In this document: piece after piece, positions 1-7,390 of the stretch
How positions within the stretch are numbered: the first letter of the stretch is position 1
Layout of the letters: each line of letters starts with the position of its first letter
Assembly (NCBI GenBank): GCA_900554725.1
Contig: USII01000002.1
Coordinates: 1-18,720 of the forward strand
Origin: an uncultured Eubacteriales bacterium
Lineage (GTDB): Bacteria > Bacillota > Clostridia > Christensenellales > Christensenellaceae
Direction: 5' to 3'
DNA length: 18,720 nt
The notes under the pieces: generated by a model
What the model saw: the letters and a program-made list of their open reading frames with translations, nothing else
The model's database searches: none
Told to the model about the DNA's origin: nothing
Translations under genes and position numbers: made by a program

Positions 1-1
1 C

Positions 2-583
2 CGTGTGGATCTGTTCGAGGAGCCAGTGAACGCCATCATCTGGCTGATGAAAGACCCGACGCTGCCCCCCGTCCTTAAGATCGAAGATCCGGTTGTGGCA
101 TCTGCAATGGGCGCAACCCTGGCCACCAAGAGAACCACGGCAGAGCGCCTTGCCCCCGGTGTGGATCCCAATGCTCTTGTTGTAGAGCCCTATGCAAACC
201 CGTTCCGCACCTATCCCCTGGAGATGGACTATCTGAACTTCAAGAAGCTCTTTGAGGAAAAGGGAGTTGCCTGCTACATCTTTAACACCGGCTCCTTCAT
301 GGATAAGAAAGTCACCAAGGAGATGACGCTGGGCAGCCTGGAGAAGGTTGTAGAAGGAACGGCAACATTCAAACCCTTCGGCAAGATTGAGGGCTTCTCT
401 TACCTGCCTGTGGAAGGCATGGAGCCTGATTTCTCGGATGCCGCTTATGCGGAACAGGTCGCTGCCCGCATGAACGACAGAGTGGAGTTCATCAAGTCCA
501 GGGATACTGCAAAGGGCGGTTATGATAAGCTGCCGGCAGAGGTTCTGGAAGCGATGAAGAAAATCGCCGCACAGGCAAAATAA
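2..583 (+). CDS. Phosphoenolpyruvate carboxykinase (ATP)-family protein, C-terminal part
   Basis: The reading frame is open at the left edge, so this is the last ~193 codons of a longer gene and no start is visible. The protein carries a stretch resembling the C-lobe of ATP-dependent PEP carboxykinases (IIWLMKDPTLPPVLKI, compare the family pattern IIFLTADAFGVLPPVSKL), followed by PYANPFRTYPLEMD and an FNTGSF segment in the place of the family's NTGW. ATP-PEPCK interconverts oxaloacetate + ATP and PEP + CO2 + ADP in the cytosol. The nucleotide-binding P-loop and metal ligands would lie upstream, outside the window. The tail is more divergent than in textbook PckA, so this may be a PEPCK-like subfamily (for example the DUF4914-type proteins of Clostridia) rather than the gluconeogenic enzyme. 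No gene symbol is given for that reason. A strong terminator follows 17 bp after the stop. Confidence 0.6.
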   Translation, partial: RVDLFEEPVNAIIWLMKDPTLPPVLKIEDPVVASAMGATLATKRTTAERLAPGVDPNALVVEPYANPFRTYPLEMDYLNFKKLFEEKGVACYIFNTGSFMDKKVTKEMTLGSLEKVVEGTATFKPFGKIEGFSYLPVEGMEPDFSDAAYAEQVAARMNDRVEFIKSRDTAKGGYDKLPAEVLEAMKKIAAQAK

Positions 584-600
584 ATAGACCAAAAGAATCA

Positions 601-632
601 AAAGGGATATGGCTTTTGCCATATCCCTTTTT
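601..632 (+). terminator. Rho-independent terminator of the PEPCK-like gene
   Basis: AAAGGGATATGGC, a TTTT loop, and GCCATATCCCTTT form a perfect 13-bp stem ending in a run of five T, 17 bp after the stop codon. Confidence 0.9.
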
Positions 633-660
633 CTGTACCTTTTCCCGCGGGGCGGCCGGG

Positions 661-695
661 AAAAAGAAAAAGGCTTCCCCAAAATGGGAAGCCTT
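661..695 (-). terminator. Rho-independent terminator of nagA
   Basis: AAGGCTTCCC at 670-679 pairs with GGGAAGCCTT at 686-695. On the minus strand the hairpin is followed by TTTTCTTTTT. It lies just after the nagA stop and stands back to back with the terminator at 601-632. Confidence 0.85.
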
Positions 696-708
696 AAAAG
701 AGCGCATT

Positions 709-1842
709 TTACGCGCGGCTGTATTCCAGCTTGCCGCGAATATAGGTTTGCATGAGCTGCAGATCCTCGCTGAGCAGCAGAAAATCCGCCTGCGCGCCGA
801 CGGCAATCCTGCCGATAGAGGAATTGCCGATGGCGTTTGCAGGGTTATATGTTCCAAGCCGCAGCGCTTTGCAAAGCGGAATTTTCATGATGTTCACCAG
901 ATTGCGCACGCCCTGAAGGATGCAGATGGTAGAGCCGGCAAGGCGGCCATCTTCCAGGCGGGCGACCGAATCGCGAACGATGACCTTGCTGCCCGCCAGG
1001 CTGTATATGCCGTCGCCCTGCTGGGAGGGTTCCAGCGCATCCGAGCAAATGAATGTCTTTTCAAAGCCCTTGGCTTTCATGATAAGCCGGGCCGCATATA
1101 CATTGATATGTTGCAGATCCGGGATGAATTCGCAGATAATGCGATCGTCTGTAAGCACGACGGCAATGCTGTTTTCCTGGCGATGGTGCACGGGATAAAA
1201 GCCGTTGAAAGTGTGCGTCGCAATGCTGATGCCCTTGCTGATGGCCTCCTCCATTTCCTTGGCCATAGAATCGGTATGGGCGGCCGAAACCACAACCCCC
1301 TTCTGGGCCAGATAGGAAATGAGCTCCATGCCGCCCCTCTTTTCCGGAGCCAGTGAAACGCGAACGATAACCCCCTCATATTCCCCGGCCATTTTTTTAT
1401 AGTTTTGCAGCGTAGGGTCTTGCAGCAGGGGAATGGCATGGGCACCGCGGTTATCCAGCGCAAAGAAAGGCCCTTCAATATGCGCCCCCAGAATGCGCGA
1501 TCCCTCCTGGCGCGGCATTTCCTCTGCTACTTCTCTAAGAAAGGAATGAATATGCTCAAAAGTATCCGTGGCGTTGGTAGGGCAGAAGGATGTTGTTCCA
1601 ACGGAGGGAAGATTTTCTCTCAGATGGGCAGTGCCGCCCGGCTCCAGAACATCTTTTCCAAAGCTGCCGTGAATATGCAGGTCTACAAATCCCGGGCAGA
1701 GAATTTGCCCCTGGGCATCCAGCGCATCGGCATCGTCGCAAGATTCATACATTTCTGCGATCACCCCGTTCTCATAGCGAAGGGCGCTGACGGGTACAAA
1801 GGATTCCCCATTAAAAATCCTGGCATTTTTGATTTTGGGCAT
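709..1842 (-). CDS. nagA: N-acetylglucosamine-6-phosphate deacetylase
   Basis: A 377-residue cytosolic amidohydrolase that converts GlcNAc-6-P to glucosamine-6-P and acetate in amino-sugar catabolism and cell-wall recycling. Family signatures are in order: the metal-binding GFVDLHIHG (His56, His58), HIEGPF with Glu123, SAAHT with His189, ATHTFNG with His210, and the catalytic Asp268 in ICSDAL. The length is normal for the family (~380). The start is ATG with a strong AAGGAGG about 7 nt upstream on the minus strand. It is monocistronic here: no nagB or GntR-type regulator is adjacent, so glucosamine-6-P deaminase must be encoded elsewhere. It is transcribed from its own promoter, divergent from the small lipoprotein gene. 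Confidence 0.95.
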   Translation of the reverse strand: MPKIKNARIFNGESFVPVSALRYENGVIAEMYESCDDADALDAQGQILCPGFVDLHIHGSFGKDVLEPGGTAHLRENLPSVGTTSFCPTNATDTFEHIHSFLREVAEEMPRQEGSRILGAHIEGPFFALDNRGAHAIPLLQDPTLQNYKKMAGEYEGVIVRVSLAPEKRGGMELISYLAQKGVVVSAAHTDSMAKEMEEAISKGISIATHTFNGFYPVHHRQENSIAVVLTDDRIICEFIPDLQHINVYAARLIMKAKGFEKTFICSDALEPSQQGDGIYSLAGSKVIVRDSVARLEDGRLAGSTICILQGVRNLVNIMKIPLCKALRLGTYNPANAIGNSSIGRIAVGAQADFLLLSEDLQLMQTYIRGKLEYSRA

Positions 1843-1874
1843 GGAAACCTCCTTATAATAACTTGGATACTCTC

Positions 1875-1903
1875 ATTATACACTGTTTTTCCTGAGAAAA
1901 AAG
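1875..1903 (-). promoter_or_regulatory. Promoter of nagA (minus strand)
   Basis: Minus-strand TATAAT at 1875-1880, about 33 nt upstream of the nagA ATG. The -35 region 17 bp away (1898-1903) is T-rich and poor. No clear catabolite-repression or NagR operator was seen. Confidence 0.5.
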
Positions 1904-1974
1904 AGGGTAGAAAGCGAATTTGCAGGCGCCCACACCATAATCGGCAGGGAGCTGGTGATTTTTGCTCCGCAGTC

Positions 1975-1983
1975 TGCTATACT
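1975..1983 (+). promoter_or_regulatory. Extended -10 promoter of the lipoprotein gene
   Basis: TGCTATACT: a TG extension plus TATACT at 1978-1983, 27 nt before the ATG at 2010. The -35 region is weak. Confidence 0.5.
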
Positions 1984-2009
1984 AGTAGAAAGGAAGAAAG
2001 GAGAGAGCG

Positions 2010-2477
2010 ATGAGAAGAACATGGAGATGGGCGTGCGGCCTCGTCTGCGCGGCATTTTTTCTGATGGCGGCAGGCTGCACGGTGGAAAAAGAGGCAATCA
2101 CATCCGATGAATTTGCGGCCCACATGCAGGAGCAGGGCTTTGAGATTGTGGATGTCACAAACCAGATGGATGGCCAGGTGGAAAGCGCTGTTTTGGCACT
2201 GGGGGAAGATGCCGCCTATCAGCTTGAATTCTTTGAGGTTTCTACCGAGGAACAGGCGGAATCCGCCTATGCGCAAAATAAGGCGACATTTGAGATGGAG
2301 AAGGGAAGTGCCTCCACCAGCTTTACGGGCAGTGGGAAAAATTTTCATGTGTATTCCCAGAAGTCGGATGGCTGGTTTAGCTATGTTTGCCAGGTGGAGC
2401 GCACATTCCTCTATGCAAGGGTGCCCGCGGAGCATCAGGATACGGTGGAAGAAGCGGCAAAAGCGCTTGGATATTGA
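2010..2477 (+). CDS. Small secreted lipoprotein of unknown function
   Basis: A 155-residue protein with a lipoprotein signal peptide: basic MRRTWRW, a hydrophobic core, and a lipobox ending AAGC with the acylated Cys at residue 23. The -3 position is Ala rather than the usual Leu, which is tolerated. The mature part is acidic and soluble. It resembles, from memory, small Clostridia lipoproteins of the form 'xxVxDVTxQ...YQxEFxxxxxxxxAxxxFxxNKxxFE...AxKxLGY', which have no assigned function. The start is ATG with AAAGGAGAG upstream. It would be lipidated by Lgt and processed by LspA, whose gene lies at 14173. It is a single-gene unit, and its promoter is divergent from that of nagA. No function can be given. 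Confidence 0.8.
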   Translation: MRRTWRWACGLVCAAFFLMAAGCTVEKEAITSDEFAAHMQEQGFEIVDVTNQMDGQVESAVLALGEDAAYQLEFFEVSTEEQAESAYAQNKATFEMEKGSASTSFTGSGKNFHVYSQKSDGWFSYVCQVERTFLYARVPAEHQDTVEEAAKALGY

Positions 2478-2499
2478 GCATTGGCTTTTCAAATGCACA

Positions 2500-2531
2500 T
2501 AGAAGGGCATCGCAAAAGCGATGCCCTTCTA
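2500..2531. terminator. Hairpin between convergent genes
   Basis: TAGAAGGGCATCGC, AAAA loop, GCGATGCCCTTCTA: a perfect 14-bp stem. Neither side has a good T tract (plus strand TGCATAAAAA), so it may be a weak bidirectional terminator or a 3'-end stabiliser for the lipoprotein mRNA. Confidence 0.55.
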
Positions 2532-2589
2532 TGCATAAAAATAAATGAAAGAGAGCGCCTTTTGGAGAGCCTTGCGGCGCAAACAAGCA

Positions 2590-2817
2590 CTAATGGGAAT
2601 AGCCATCCTCTTTTTGAAAGCGGGGGACAAACCTTCCATCTACCGCAACCAGCTCATCCCACATGGAAGCGGGGCGCACCCATATGCCTTTCTCCCCGTA
2701 TAGCGCGCGATATACTACCATATCTTCCAGCGTTTCAGAATGGCGGGCAATGTGCAGCACTTCATATTCTTTTCCTTTAAAATGGCGATAGCGGCCAAGC
2801 TTGATATCCTTTTTCAT
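2590..2817 (-). CDS. DUF1653 domain protein
   Basis: A 75-residue protein that is almost entirely one DUF1653 domain. The signature is LGRYRHFKGKEYEVLHIARHSETLE, followed by VVYRALYGEKGIWVRPASMW and the FVPRF ending. The biochemical function of the family is unknown. The start is placed at the internal ATG (2815-2817) because AGAGGA lies just upstream and the domain begins there. The frame stays open 40 codons further upstream, but that stretch overlaps the predicted promoter at 2909-2937. It is located 145 bp downstream of ttcA on the same strand and probably has its own transcript. Confidence 0.85.
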   Translation of the reverse strand: MKKDIKLGRYRHFKGKEYEVLHIARHSETLEDMVVYRALYGEKGIWVRPASMWDELVAVDGRFVPRFQKEDGYSH

Positions 2818-2908
2818 GGCATCCTCTGTTCTGATTTTTGGGGCCGGAAAGGCAGCCTGAATTTTGGAGAAAGAAACGGCCTTGCGCATTTGGGCGCTGG
2901 CCAAATTC

Positions 2909-2937
2909 ATTCTACCACAAAGCGCGCATATGGGCAA
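2909..2937 (-). promoter_or_regulatory. Promoter of the DUF1653 gene (minus strand)
   Basis: TTGCCC (2932-2937), 17-bp spacer, TAGAAT (2909-2914) with a TGG extended -10 element. This gives an ~85-nt leader. Confidence 0.6.
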
Positions 2938-2962
2938 TCTGTCATTCGCCCATAAACGCCGG

Positions 2963-3688
2963 CTAGCGGCAGGGCAATTTATCCCAAAGATGATAGTTAT
3001 GGGTATTGCGGATAGCGGCCAGCAGGCTTTCCTTTGCCTTTGGATTATAGGTGAGCAGGTGGTTTAAAAGGGAACGGGCATCGCTGCGCTTGGTAATGCC
3101 ATCTACCGGGCAAGGGTTTTTTACCACAGGCAGCCCCAGGCGCTGTACTTGGCCGATGATCTCGTGCTCTGGCAGATAGAGAAAGGGGCGAATCAGCGTG
3201 ATGCCCGCGCGGCTCATATGCGTCACCGGGGAAAACACGGAGAGCTTACCCTCATAAACCATGCTCATGAGCAGCGTTTCCAAAAGATCTTCCAGGTTGT
3301 GGGCAAAGGCAGCCTTGTTGCAGCCCAGGGATTTGGCGGCATCGTAAAAGGCGCCCTTGCGCATTTTCGCGCATAAGGAGCAGGGGTTGGATTCCCTGCG
3401 AATTTCAAAGACAACCTGAGAAATATCCGTCGATACCACATGATAGGGCACGCCAAGCTCTTCAAGAAAAGCGCGGATGGGCGCAGTTTCAAATCCCTGA
3501 AAACCCAGATCTACCGTGATCCCCACCAGCTCATAGCGCAATTTGCGGTATTGGCGGTAGAGGGAAAGTGCATAGAGCAGAAGGATCGAATCCTTGCCGC
3601 CCGAAAGCCCAACGGCGATCCTATCCCCATCCTCTATCATTGTAAATTCGTCGCACGCCCGGCGCAGACATCCCAATACCTTTTTCAT
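2963..3688 (-). CDS. ttcA: tRNA 2-thiocytidine biosynthesis protein TtcA-like
   Basis: A 241-residue PP-loop ATPase of the TtcA/TilS group. TtcA enzymes thiolate cytidine 32 of tRNA using ATP and an oxygen-sensitive [4Fe-4S] cluster. Visible features are the PP-loop SGGKDS at 29-34, the CxxC pair Cys103/Cys106 (NPCSLCAKMRKGA), a third cluster cysteine Cys193 in KNPCPVDG, and AFAHNLEDLLETLLMSMVYEGKL matching the TtcA core. It is shorter than E. coli TtcA (~310 aa), which is common in Clostridia. The start is the ATG at 3686-3688, chosen because AAAGGAGA stands 4-5 nt before it; an upstream in-frame start has no such site. The gene is divergent from metK, and the two promoters appear to share one -35 box. 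The exact tRNA target is inferred from the family. Confidence 0.85.
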   Translation of the reverse strand: MKKVLGCLRRACDEFTMIEDGDRIAVGLSGGKDSILLLYALSLYRQYRKLRYELVGITVDLGFQGFETAPIRAFLEELGVPYHVVSTDISQVVFEIRRESNPCSLCAKMRKGAFYDAAKSLGCNKAAFAHNLEDLLETLLMSMVYEGKLSVFSPVTHMSRAGITLIRPFLYLPEHEIIGQVQRLGLPVVKNPCPVDGITKRSDARSLLNHLLTYNPKAKESLLAAIRNTHNYHLWDKLPCR

Positions 3689-3719
3689 GGCATCTCCTTT
3701 CGCTATTCGAAACCATTTT

Positions 3720-3748
3720 AGTATAATATGGGTGAATTCTCTTTGCAA
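3720..3748 (-). promoter_or_regulatory. Promoter of ttcA (minus strand)
   Basis: Minus-strand TTGCAA (3743-3748), 17-bp spacer, TATACT (3720-3725), giving a short ~25-nt leader. The palindromic -35 box is the same one used by the metK promoter. Confidence 0.6.
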
Positions 3749-3770
3749 GCGGGGGCCGATATGGTATAAT
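3743..3770 (+). promoter_or_regulatory. Promoter of the metK operon
   Basis: TTGCAA (3743-3748), 16-bp spacer, perfect TATAAT (3765-3770) preceded by TGG. Transcription would begin near 3777, exactly at the first strand of the riboswitch P1 helix. Confidence 0.75.
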
Positions 3771-3776
3771 AAAGAA

Positions 3777-3870
3777 ACTCATCAAGAGTGGCGGAGGGAC
3801 AGGCCCTGTGAAGCCCGGCAACCGGAGAAAATTCGGTGCCAAATCCTGCGGCGCAAGCTGAGAGATGAGC
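3777..3870 (+). promoter_or_regulatory. SAM-I (S-box) riboswitch aptamer
   Basis: All conserved S-box blocks are present in order: CTCATCAAGAG, GGCGGAGGGA, GGCCCTGTGAAGCCCGGCAACC, GGTGCCAAATCC, and GAGAGATGAG. P1 forms between CTCATC (3778-3783) and GATGAG (3864-3869). Binding of S-adenosylmethionine is expected to favour the terminator at 3889-3922 and shut off metK, the SAM synthetase. This is classic end-product control. An 11-bp antiterminator (3850-3860 with 3880-3890) can form when SAM is absent. Confidence 0.95.
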
Positions 3871-3888
3871 AGAAAAAAGCAGCTTGTG

Positions 3889-3922
3889 CCTCGCCGCGGT
3901 TGTGCGGCGGGGTTTCTTTTTT
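3889..3922 (+). terminator. Regulated terminator of the SAM riboswitch
   Basis: CCTCGCCGC (3889-3897) pairs with GCGGCGGGG (3904-3912, one G-U), followed by TTTCTTTTTT. It ends right before the metK ribosome binding site. Confidence 0.9.
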
Positions 3923-3934
3923 GGGAGGTAGAAT

Positions 3935-5098
3935 ATGAGGAGGCTTTTTACTTCGGAATCTGTTACGGAAGGGCACCCGGATAAAATCTGCGATCAGATT
4001 TCGGATGCGGTGCTGGACGCGATTTTAGCGCAGGATAAGCAGGCGCGGGTGGCCTGCGAGACGGCGGTAAATACCGGCCTTGTGCTGGTGATGGGGGAAA
4101 TTACCACGAACGCCTATGTGGATATTCCCAAAATTGCCCGGGATACCATACGCAAAATCGGCTATACAGGGGGCGATTCCGGCTTTGATGCGGATGCCTG
4201 CGCCGTGCTTACGAGCATAGACGAACAGTCTTGCGATATTGCAATGGGCGTGGAAGAAGCGCTGGAAAGCCGGGGCACGGGCGCCAGGGAAACGGGCGCG
4301 GGAGATCAGGGTATGATGTTTGGCTATGCCTGCCGGGAGACGGAGGAATACCTCCCGCTTCCCATTGCGGCAGCGCATGCGCTGACAAGGCGGCTGGCGT
4401 TTGTGAGAAAAGAGCGCATTCTGGATTTTCTCATGCCGGATGGAAAGAGCCAGGTGAGCGTGGAATATGAGGATGGCAGGCCAAAGCGCATCGATACCAT
4501 CGTCGTCTCTTCCCAGCATATAGATATCCCGATGGAGCAGGTGCGGGAGGGCATCATAAAGGAAGTGATTTTGCCCGCTATCGATCCGCGCCTTCTGGAC
4601 GATAAGACCAAAATTTTTGTCAACCCGACGGGGAGGTTTGTCATCGGCGGGCCCAGGGGCGATTCCGGGCTTACGGGGCGCAAGATCATCGTGGATACCT
4701 ATGGCGGGTATGCGCGCCACGGCGGCGGCGCTTTTTCGGGAAAGGACCCGACGAAAGTGGATAGAAGCGGGGCATATGCGGCTCGCTATGTGGCCAAGAA
4801 TATTGTGGCGGCCGGGCTGGCAGAGCGATGCGAAATCGAGCTGGCGTATGCCATCGGCGTGGCCCAGCCCGTTTCGGTGCTGGCGGATACGCATGGAACG
4901 GGAAAATACAGCGATGAGAAGCTGGCGGAAATCATCCGCCGCAATTTCGATCTGCGACCGGGCAGCATCATAGAAGATCTGCACCTGCGCGAGATATCAT
5001 ATGCTCCGGTTGCGGCATATGGCCACTTTGGGCGGGCAGACCTGGATTTGCCCTGGGAGCGGCTGGATAGGGTGGAGCAGTTAAAAGAGGAGAAATAG
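3935..5098 (+). CDS. metK: S-adenosylmethionine synthetase
   Basis: A 387-residue cytosolic enzyme making SAM from methionine and ATP with release of phosphate and pyrophosphate. The family's signatures are in place: [20 protein letters not shown] (GHPDK at 13-17), the adenosine-binding [12 protein letters not shown] (121-132), and the phosphate-binding [16 protein letters not shown] (263-278). The length is typical (380-400). The start is ATG with GGGAGG 7 nt upstream, directly after the riboswitch terminator. It is the first gene of an apparent metK-recD2-comFC operon; only 3 bp separate it from recD2. Expression should fall when SAM is abundant through the S-box leader, which would also place recD2 and comFC under SAM control unless they have internal promoters. 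Confidence 0.98.
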   Translation: MRRLFTSESVTEGHPDKICDQISDAVLDAILAQDKQARVACETAVNTGLVLVMGEITTNAYVDIPKIARDTIRKIGYTGGDSGFDADACAVLTSIDEQSCDIAMGVEEALESRGTGARETGAGDQGMMFGYACRETEEYLPLPIAAAHALTRRLAFVRKERILDFLMPDGKSQVSVEYEDGRPKRIDTIVVSSQHIDIPMEQVREGIIKEVILPAIDPRLLDDKTKIFVNPTGRFVIGGPRGDSGLTGRKIIVDTYGGYARHGGGAFSGKDPTKVDRSGAYAARYVAKNIVAAGLAERCEIELAYAIGVAQPVSVLADTHGTGKYSDEKLAEIIRRNFDLRPGSIIEDLHLREISYAPVAAYGHFGRADLDLPWERLDRVEQLKEEK

Positions 5099-5101
5099 GC
5101 A

Positions 5102-7390
5102 TTGTCTTATGTGGAGGGAACGGTTGCGGATATCGTCTACCGCAACGAAGAAAACGGATATACAGTGCTGGACTTGGATTGCGAGGGAAAGCTTGTGGTT
5201 TGTGTGGGCAATATTGCGCTAATCCAGCCGGGGGAGTATGTCCGCTTTTACGGCGGCTATACCACGCATAAGACTTACGGCGAACAGTTTAAAGTTGTGA
5301 GCATGGAATCCAAAATGCCGGAGAACGATGAGAGCATCGTACTGTTTCTGGCGGGCGGGCTCATCAAGGGCGTGGGGGAAGTCATTGCCCGGCGCATTGT
5401 GGAGCAGTTCCATGAGCAATCCTTTTCTGTGATCGAAAACAATCCAAGAAGACTGGCGCAGATCAAGGGAATCAGCCCCAAAATGGCGGATAAAATTCAC
5501 GAGCAGTTTGTCGGCCTTCAGACCATCCGGGGCGTCATCATCTCCCTGCAGGGCATGGGCCTTTCCATCAAGGAGGCGATGGCGGCCTACGAGGCCTATG
5601 GGCAAAGCGCAGCCTATATTATCGAGCAGAACCCCTATCGGCTCATTGAGGATGTGCCGGGCATCGGCTTTTTAAAGGCCGACCGCATCGCCGCAGAAAT
5701 TGGAATGGAGCGCTATGCAAAGATGCGGCTGGAAAGCGGCTTTCTGCATATATTAAAGCGCAAAATGGAAGCGGGGCATACCTGCTTCCCCCTGGATGAA
5801 GCAGTGCAGGCGGCGGCGGAATTTCTGCAGGAGGAGCAAGGGCGGGTTTTGGAAGCGGAAGGGCGGCTTGCAGAGCGGGGCGCCCTGGCGGAAAACAGCT
5901 ATAATGGGGTGCGCGCAGTGGCCCTCAATACGGCGCATCTGGCGGAATCCTATGCCGCCTACCGCCTGGTGCAGCTCTCCAAGGCGGCGCCTAAGATTGA
6001 GGTTTCCAGCGCGCTTGTAGAGGATATCCTAAAAAAGGACGATCTGCTTTCGGAAGAGCAGGAGCGGGCGGTGATGCTGGCAGCATCCTGCCCGGTCTGT
6101 GTCATCACAGGCGGTCCGGGTACGGGAAAGACGACGATTCTAAACCAGATTCTGGAGATTTTTGAGAAGAGCGGCATTGTAACGGCTCTGGCCGCGCCCA
6201 CCGGGCGGGCGGCAAAGCGCATGGAAAAGGCGACGCTGCGCCCTGCAAAGACCATCCACCGGCTCTTGGAATTTGGCGCGCAGCCGGGGGAGGATATCTC
6301 CGAATACAGCCGCTTCGCGCGGGATGAGGATAACCCCATCGAGGCGGATGCCGTCATTATCGACGAGACTTCCATGGTGGATATTTTCCTGCTAAGAAGC
6401 CTGCTGGCGGCATTGGCGCCGGGCACGCGCCTCATTCTTACGGGGGATAGCGATCAGCTTCCCTCCGTAGGGCCGGGCAATGTGCTCAAGGATATCATAA
6501 AGAGTGGGCAGCTTCCTGTGGCGGTTCTGCGGGAGGTTTTCCGCAGCCAGGGCAATATTGCCATGAACGCGCATAAAGTGAACCAGGGCCAGCAGATCGA
6601 CCTGTTTTTGGCGGGAGACTTTCTGTTTTTGCCTACAAAGACGGCGGAAGAGGCGCTGGAGCGCACGATTCGCGCCTTTCAGGAGCGCCTGGAAGAGGGC
6701 ATTCCCATGGATGAAGTGCAGATCATTTGCCCGGTGAAAAAGGGGCAGATTGGCGTTTATCGCATCAACAAGGAGATCCGCGAGCGCCTGAACCCGCGCA
6801 GGGCGGAAAAGCCAGAGCTGGAATTTGGCGATACCATCTACCGCCAAGGCGATAAGGTGATGCAGACGGCCAATAACTATGCAAAAGAGTGGTATTTGAA
6901 GGGCAGTATTCGGGCGCTCACGGCGGGGACAGGGGCCTTTAACGGGGATATTGGCCGCATCGATTCCATCGATACTGCTCAGCACACGCTGGAGGTTCTC
7001 TTCGATGATGGCCGCCTGGCGGAATATAGCCAAACCGAGCTGGCCGAGCTGGAGCATGCCTATGCCGTCACTGTGCACAAAAGCCAGGGAAGCGAGTTTG
7101 ATACGGTAATCCTCCCCCTGTTCTATGGTTATAGCGAGTTTCTCACGCGCAACCTCCTCTATACTGCGATTACCCGCGCTAAGCGCAAGATGATCCTTGT
7201 GGGAAGCCAGCGCACGATTTGGCACATGGTGGCAAACGCACGGGTTTCCCGCCGGTATACTGCGCTGGACCATGAAATTTGCGCTCAGGCAGAAATGGTG
7301 CAGAAGCTGGCGCAGAGAAAAGAGAGGCAAAAGGATGAATGGGACGAACTTTTCCAAATGCTGGAAGAGGATAGAAAGCGCGGCCAGTAG
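5102..7390 (+). CDS. recD2: RecD2-type ATP-dependent DNA helicase
   Basis: A 762-residue superfamily 1B 5'-3' helicase. RecD2 enzymes act without RecBC and take part in replication-fork and mismatch or recombination repair. Order of parts: an N-terminal OB-like segment (VEGTVADIVYRNEENGYTV), tandem helix-hairpin-helix motifs around 85-200, Walker A GGPGTGKTT (337-345), motif Ia APTGRAAKRM (365-374), Walker B DETSMVD (421-427), and near the C-terminus the motif V/VI region VTVHKSQGSEFD and TAITRAKRK. The length fits the family (720-850). The start is an unusual TTG, supported by an AGAGGAG 8-13 nt upstream and by the protein beginning exactly at the conserved N-terminal block. It follows metK by 3 bp and its end overlaps the comFC start. 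Confidence 0.93.
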   Translation: MSYVEGTVADIVYRNEENGYTVLDLDCEGKLVVCVGNIALIQPGEYVRFYGGYTTHKTYGEQFKVVSMESKMPENDESIVLFLAGGLIKGVGEVIARRIVEQFHEQSFSVIENNPRRLAQIKGISPKMADKIHEQFVGLQTIRGVIISLQGMGLSIKEAMAAYEAYGQSAAYIIEQNPYRLIEDVPGIGFLKADRIAAEIGMERYAKMRLESGFLHILKRKMEAGHTCFPLDEAVQAAAEFLQEEQGRVLEAEGRLAERGALAENSYNGVRAVALNTAHLAESYAAYRLVQLSKAAPKIEVSSALVEDILKKDDLLSEEQERAVMLAASCPVCVITGGPGTGKTTILNQILEIFEKSGIVTALAAPTGRAAKRMEKATLRPAKTIHRLLEFGAQPGEDISEYSRFARDEDNPIEADAVIIDETSMVDIFLLRSLLAALAPGTRLILTGDSDQLPSVGPGNVLKDIIKSGQLPVAVLREVFRSQGNIAMNAHKVNQGQQIDLFLAGDFLFLPTKTAEEALERTIRAFQERLEEGIPMDEVQIICPVKKGQIGVYRINKEIRERLNPRRAEKPELEFGDTIYRQGDKVMQTANNYAKEWYLKGSIRALTAGTGAFNGDIGRIDSIDTAQHTLEVLFDDGRLAEYSQTELAELEHAYAVTVHKSQGSEFDTVILPLFYGYSEFLTRNLLYTAITRAKRKMILVGSQRTIWHMVANARVSRRYTALDHEICAQAEMVQKLAQRKERQKDEWDELFQMLEEDRKRGQ

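Noticed and set aside
616..1356. Long plus-strand ORF opposite nagA
   Set aside because: No recognisable protein or ribosome binding site; it is the antisense shadow of a clear NagA.
2818..2937. 40-codon N-terminal extension of the DUF1653 protein
   Set aside because: The stretch contains a good minus-strand promoter, and the internal ATG has the ribosome binding site and matches the domain start.
4025..4984. 319-codon minus-strand ORF opposite metK
   Set aside because: Composition-driven antisense frame of a conserved gene, with no family resemblance.
6392..7357. 321-codon minus-strand ORF opposite recD2
   Set aside because: Antisense shadow; no start signal or motifs.
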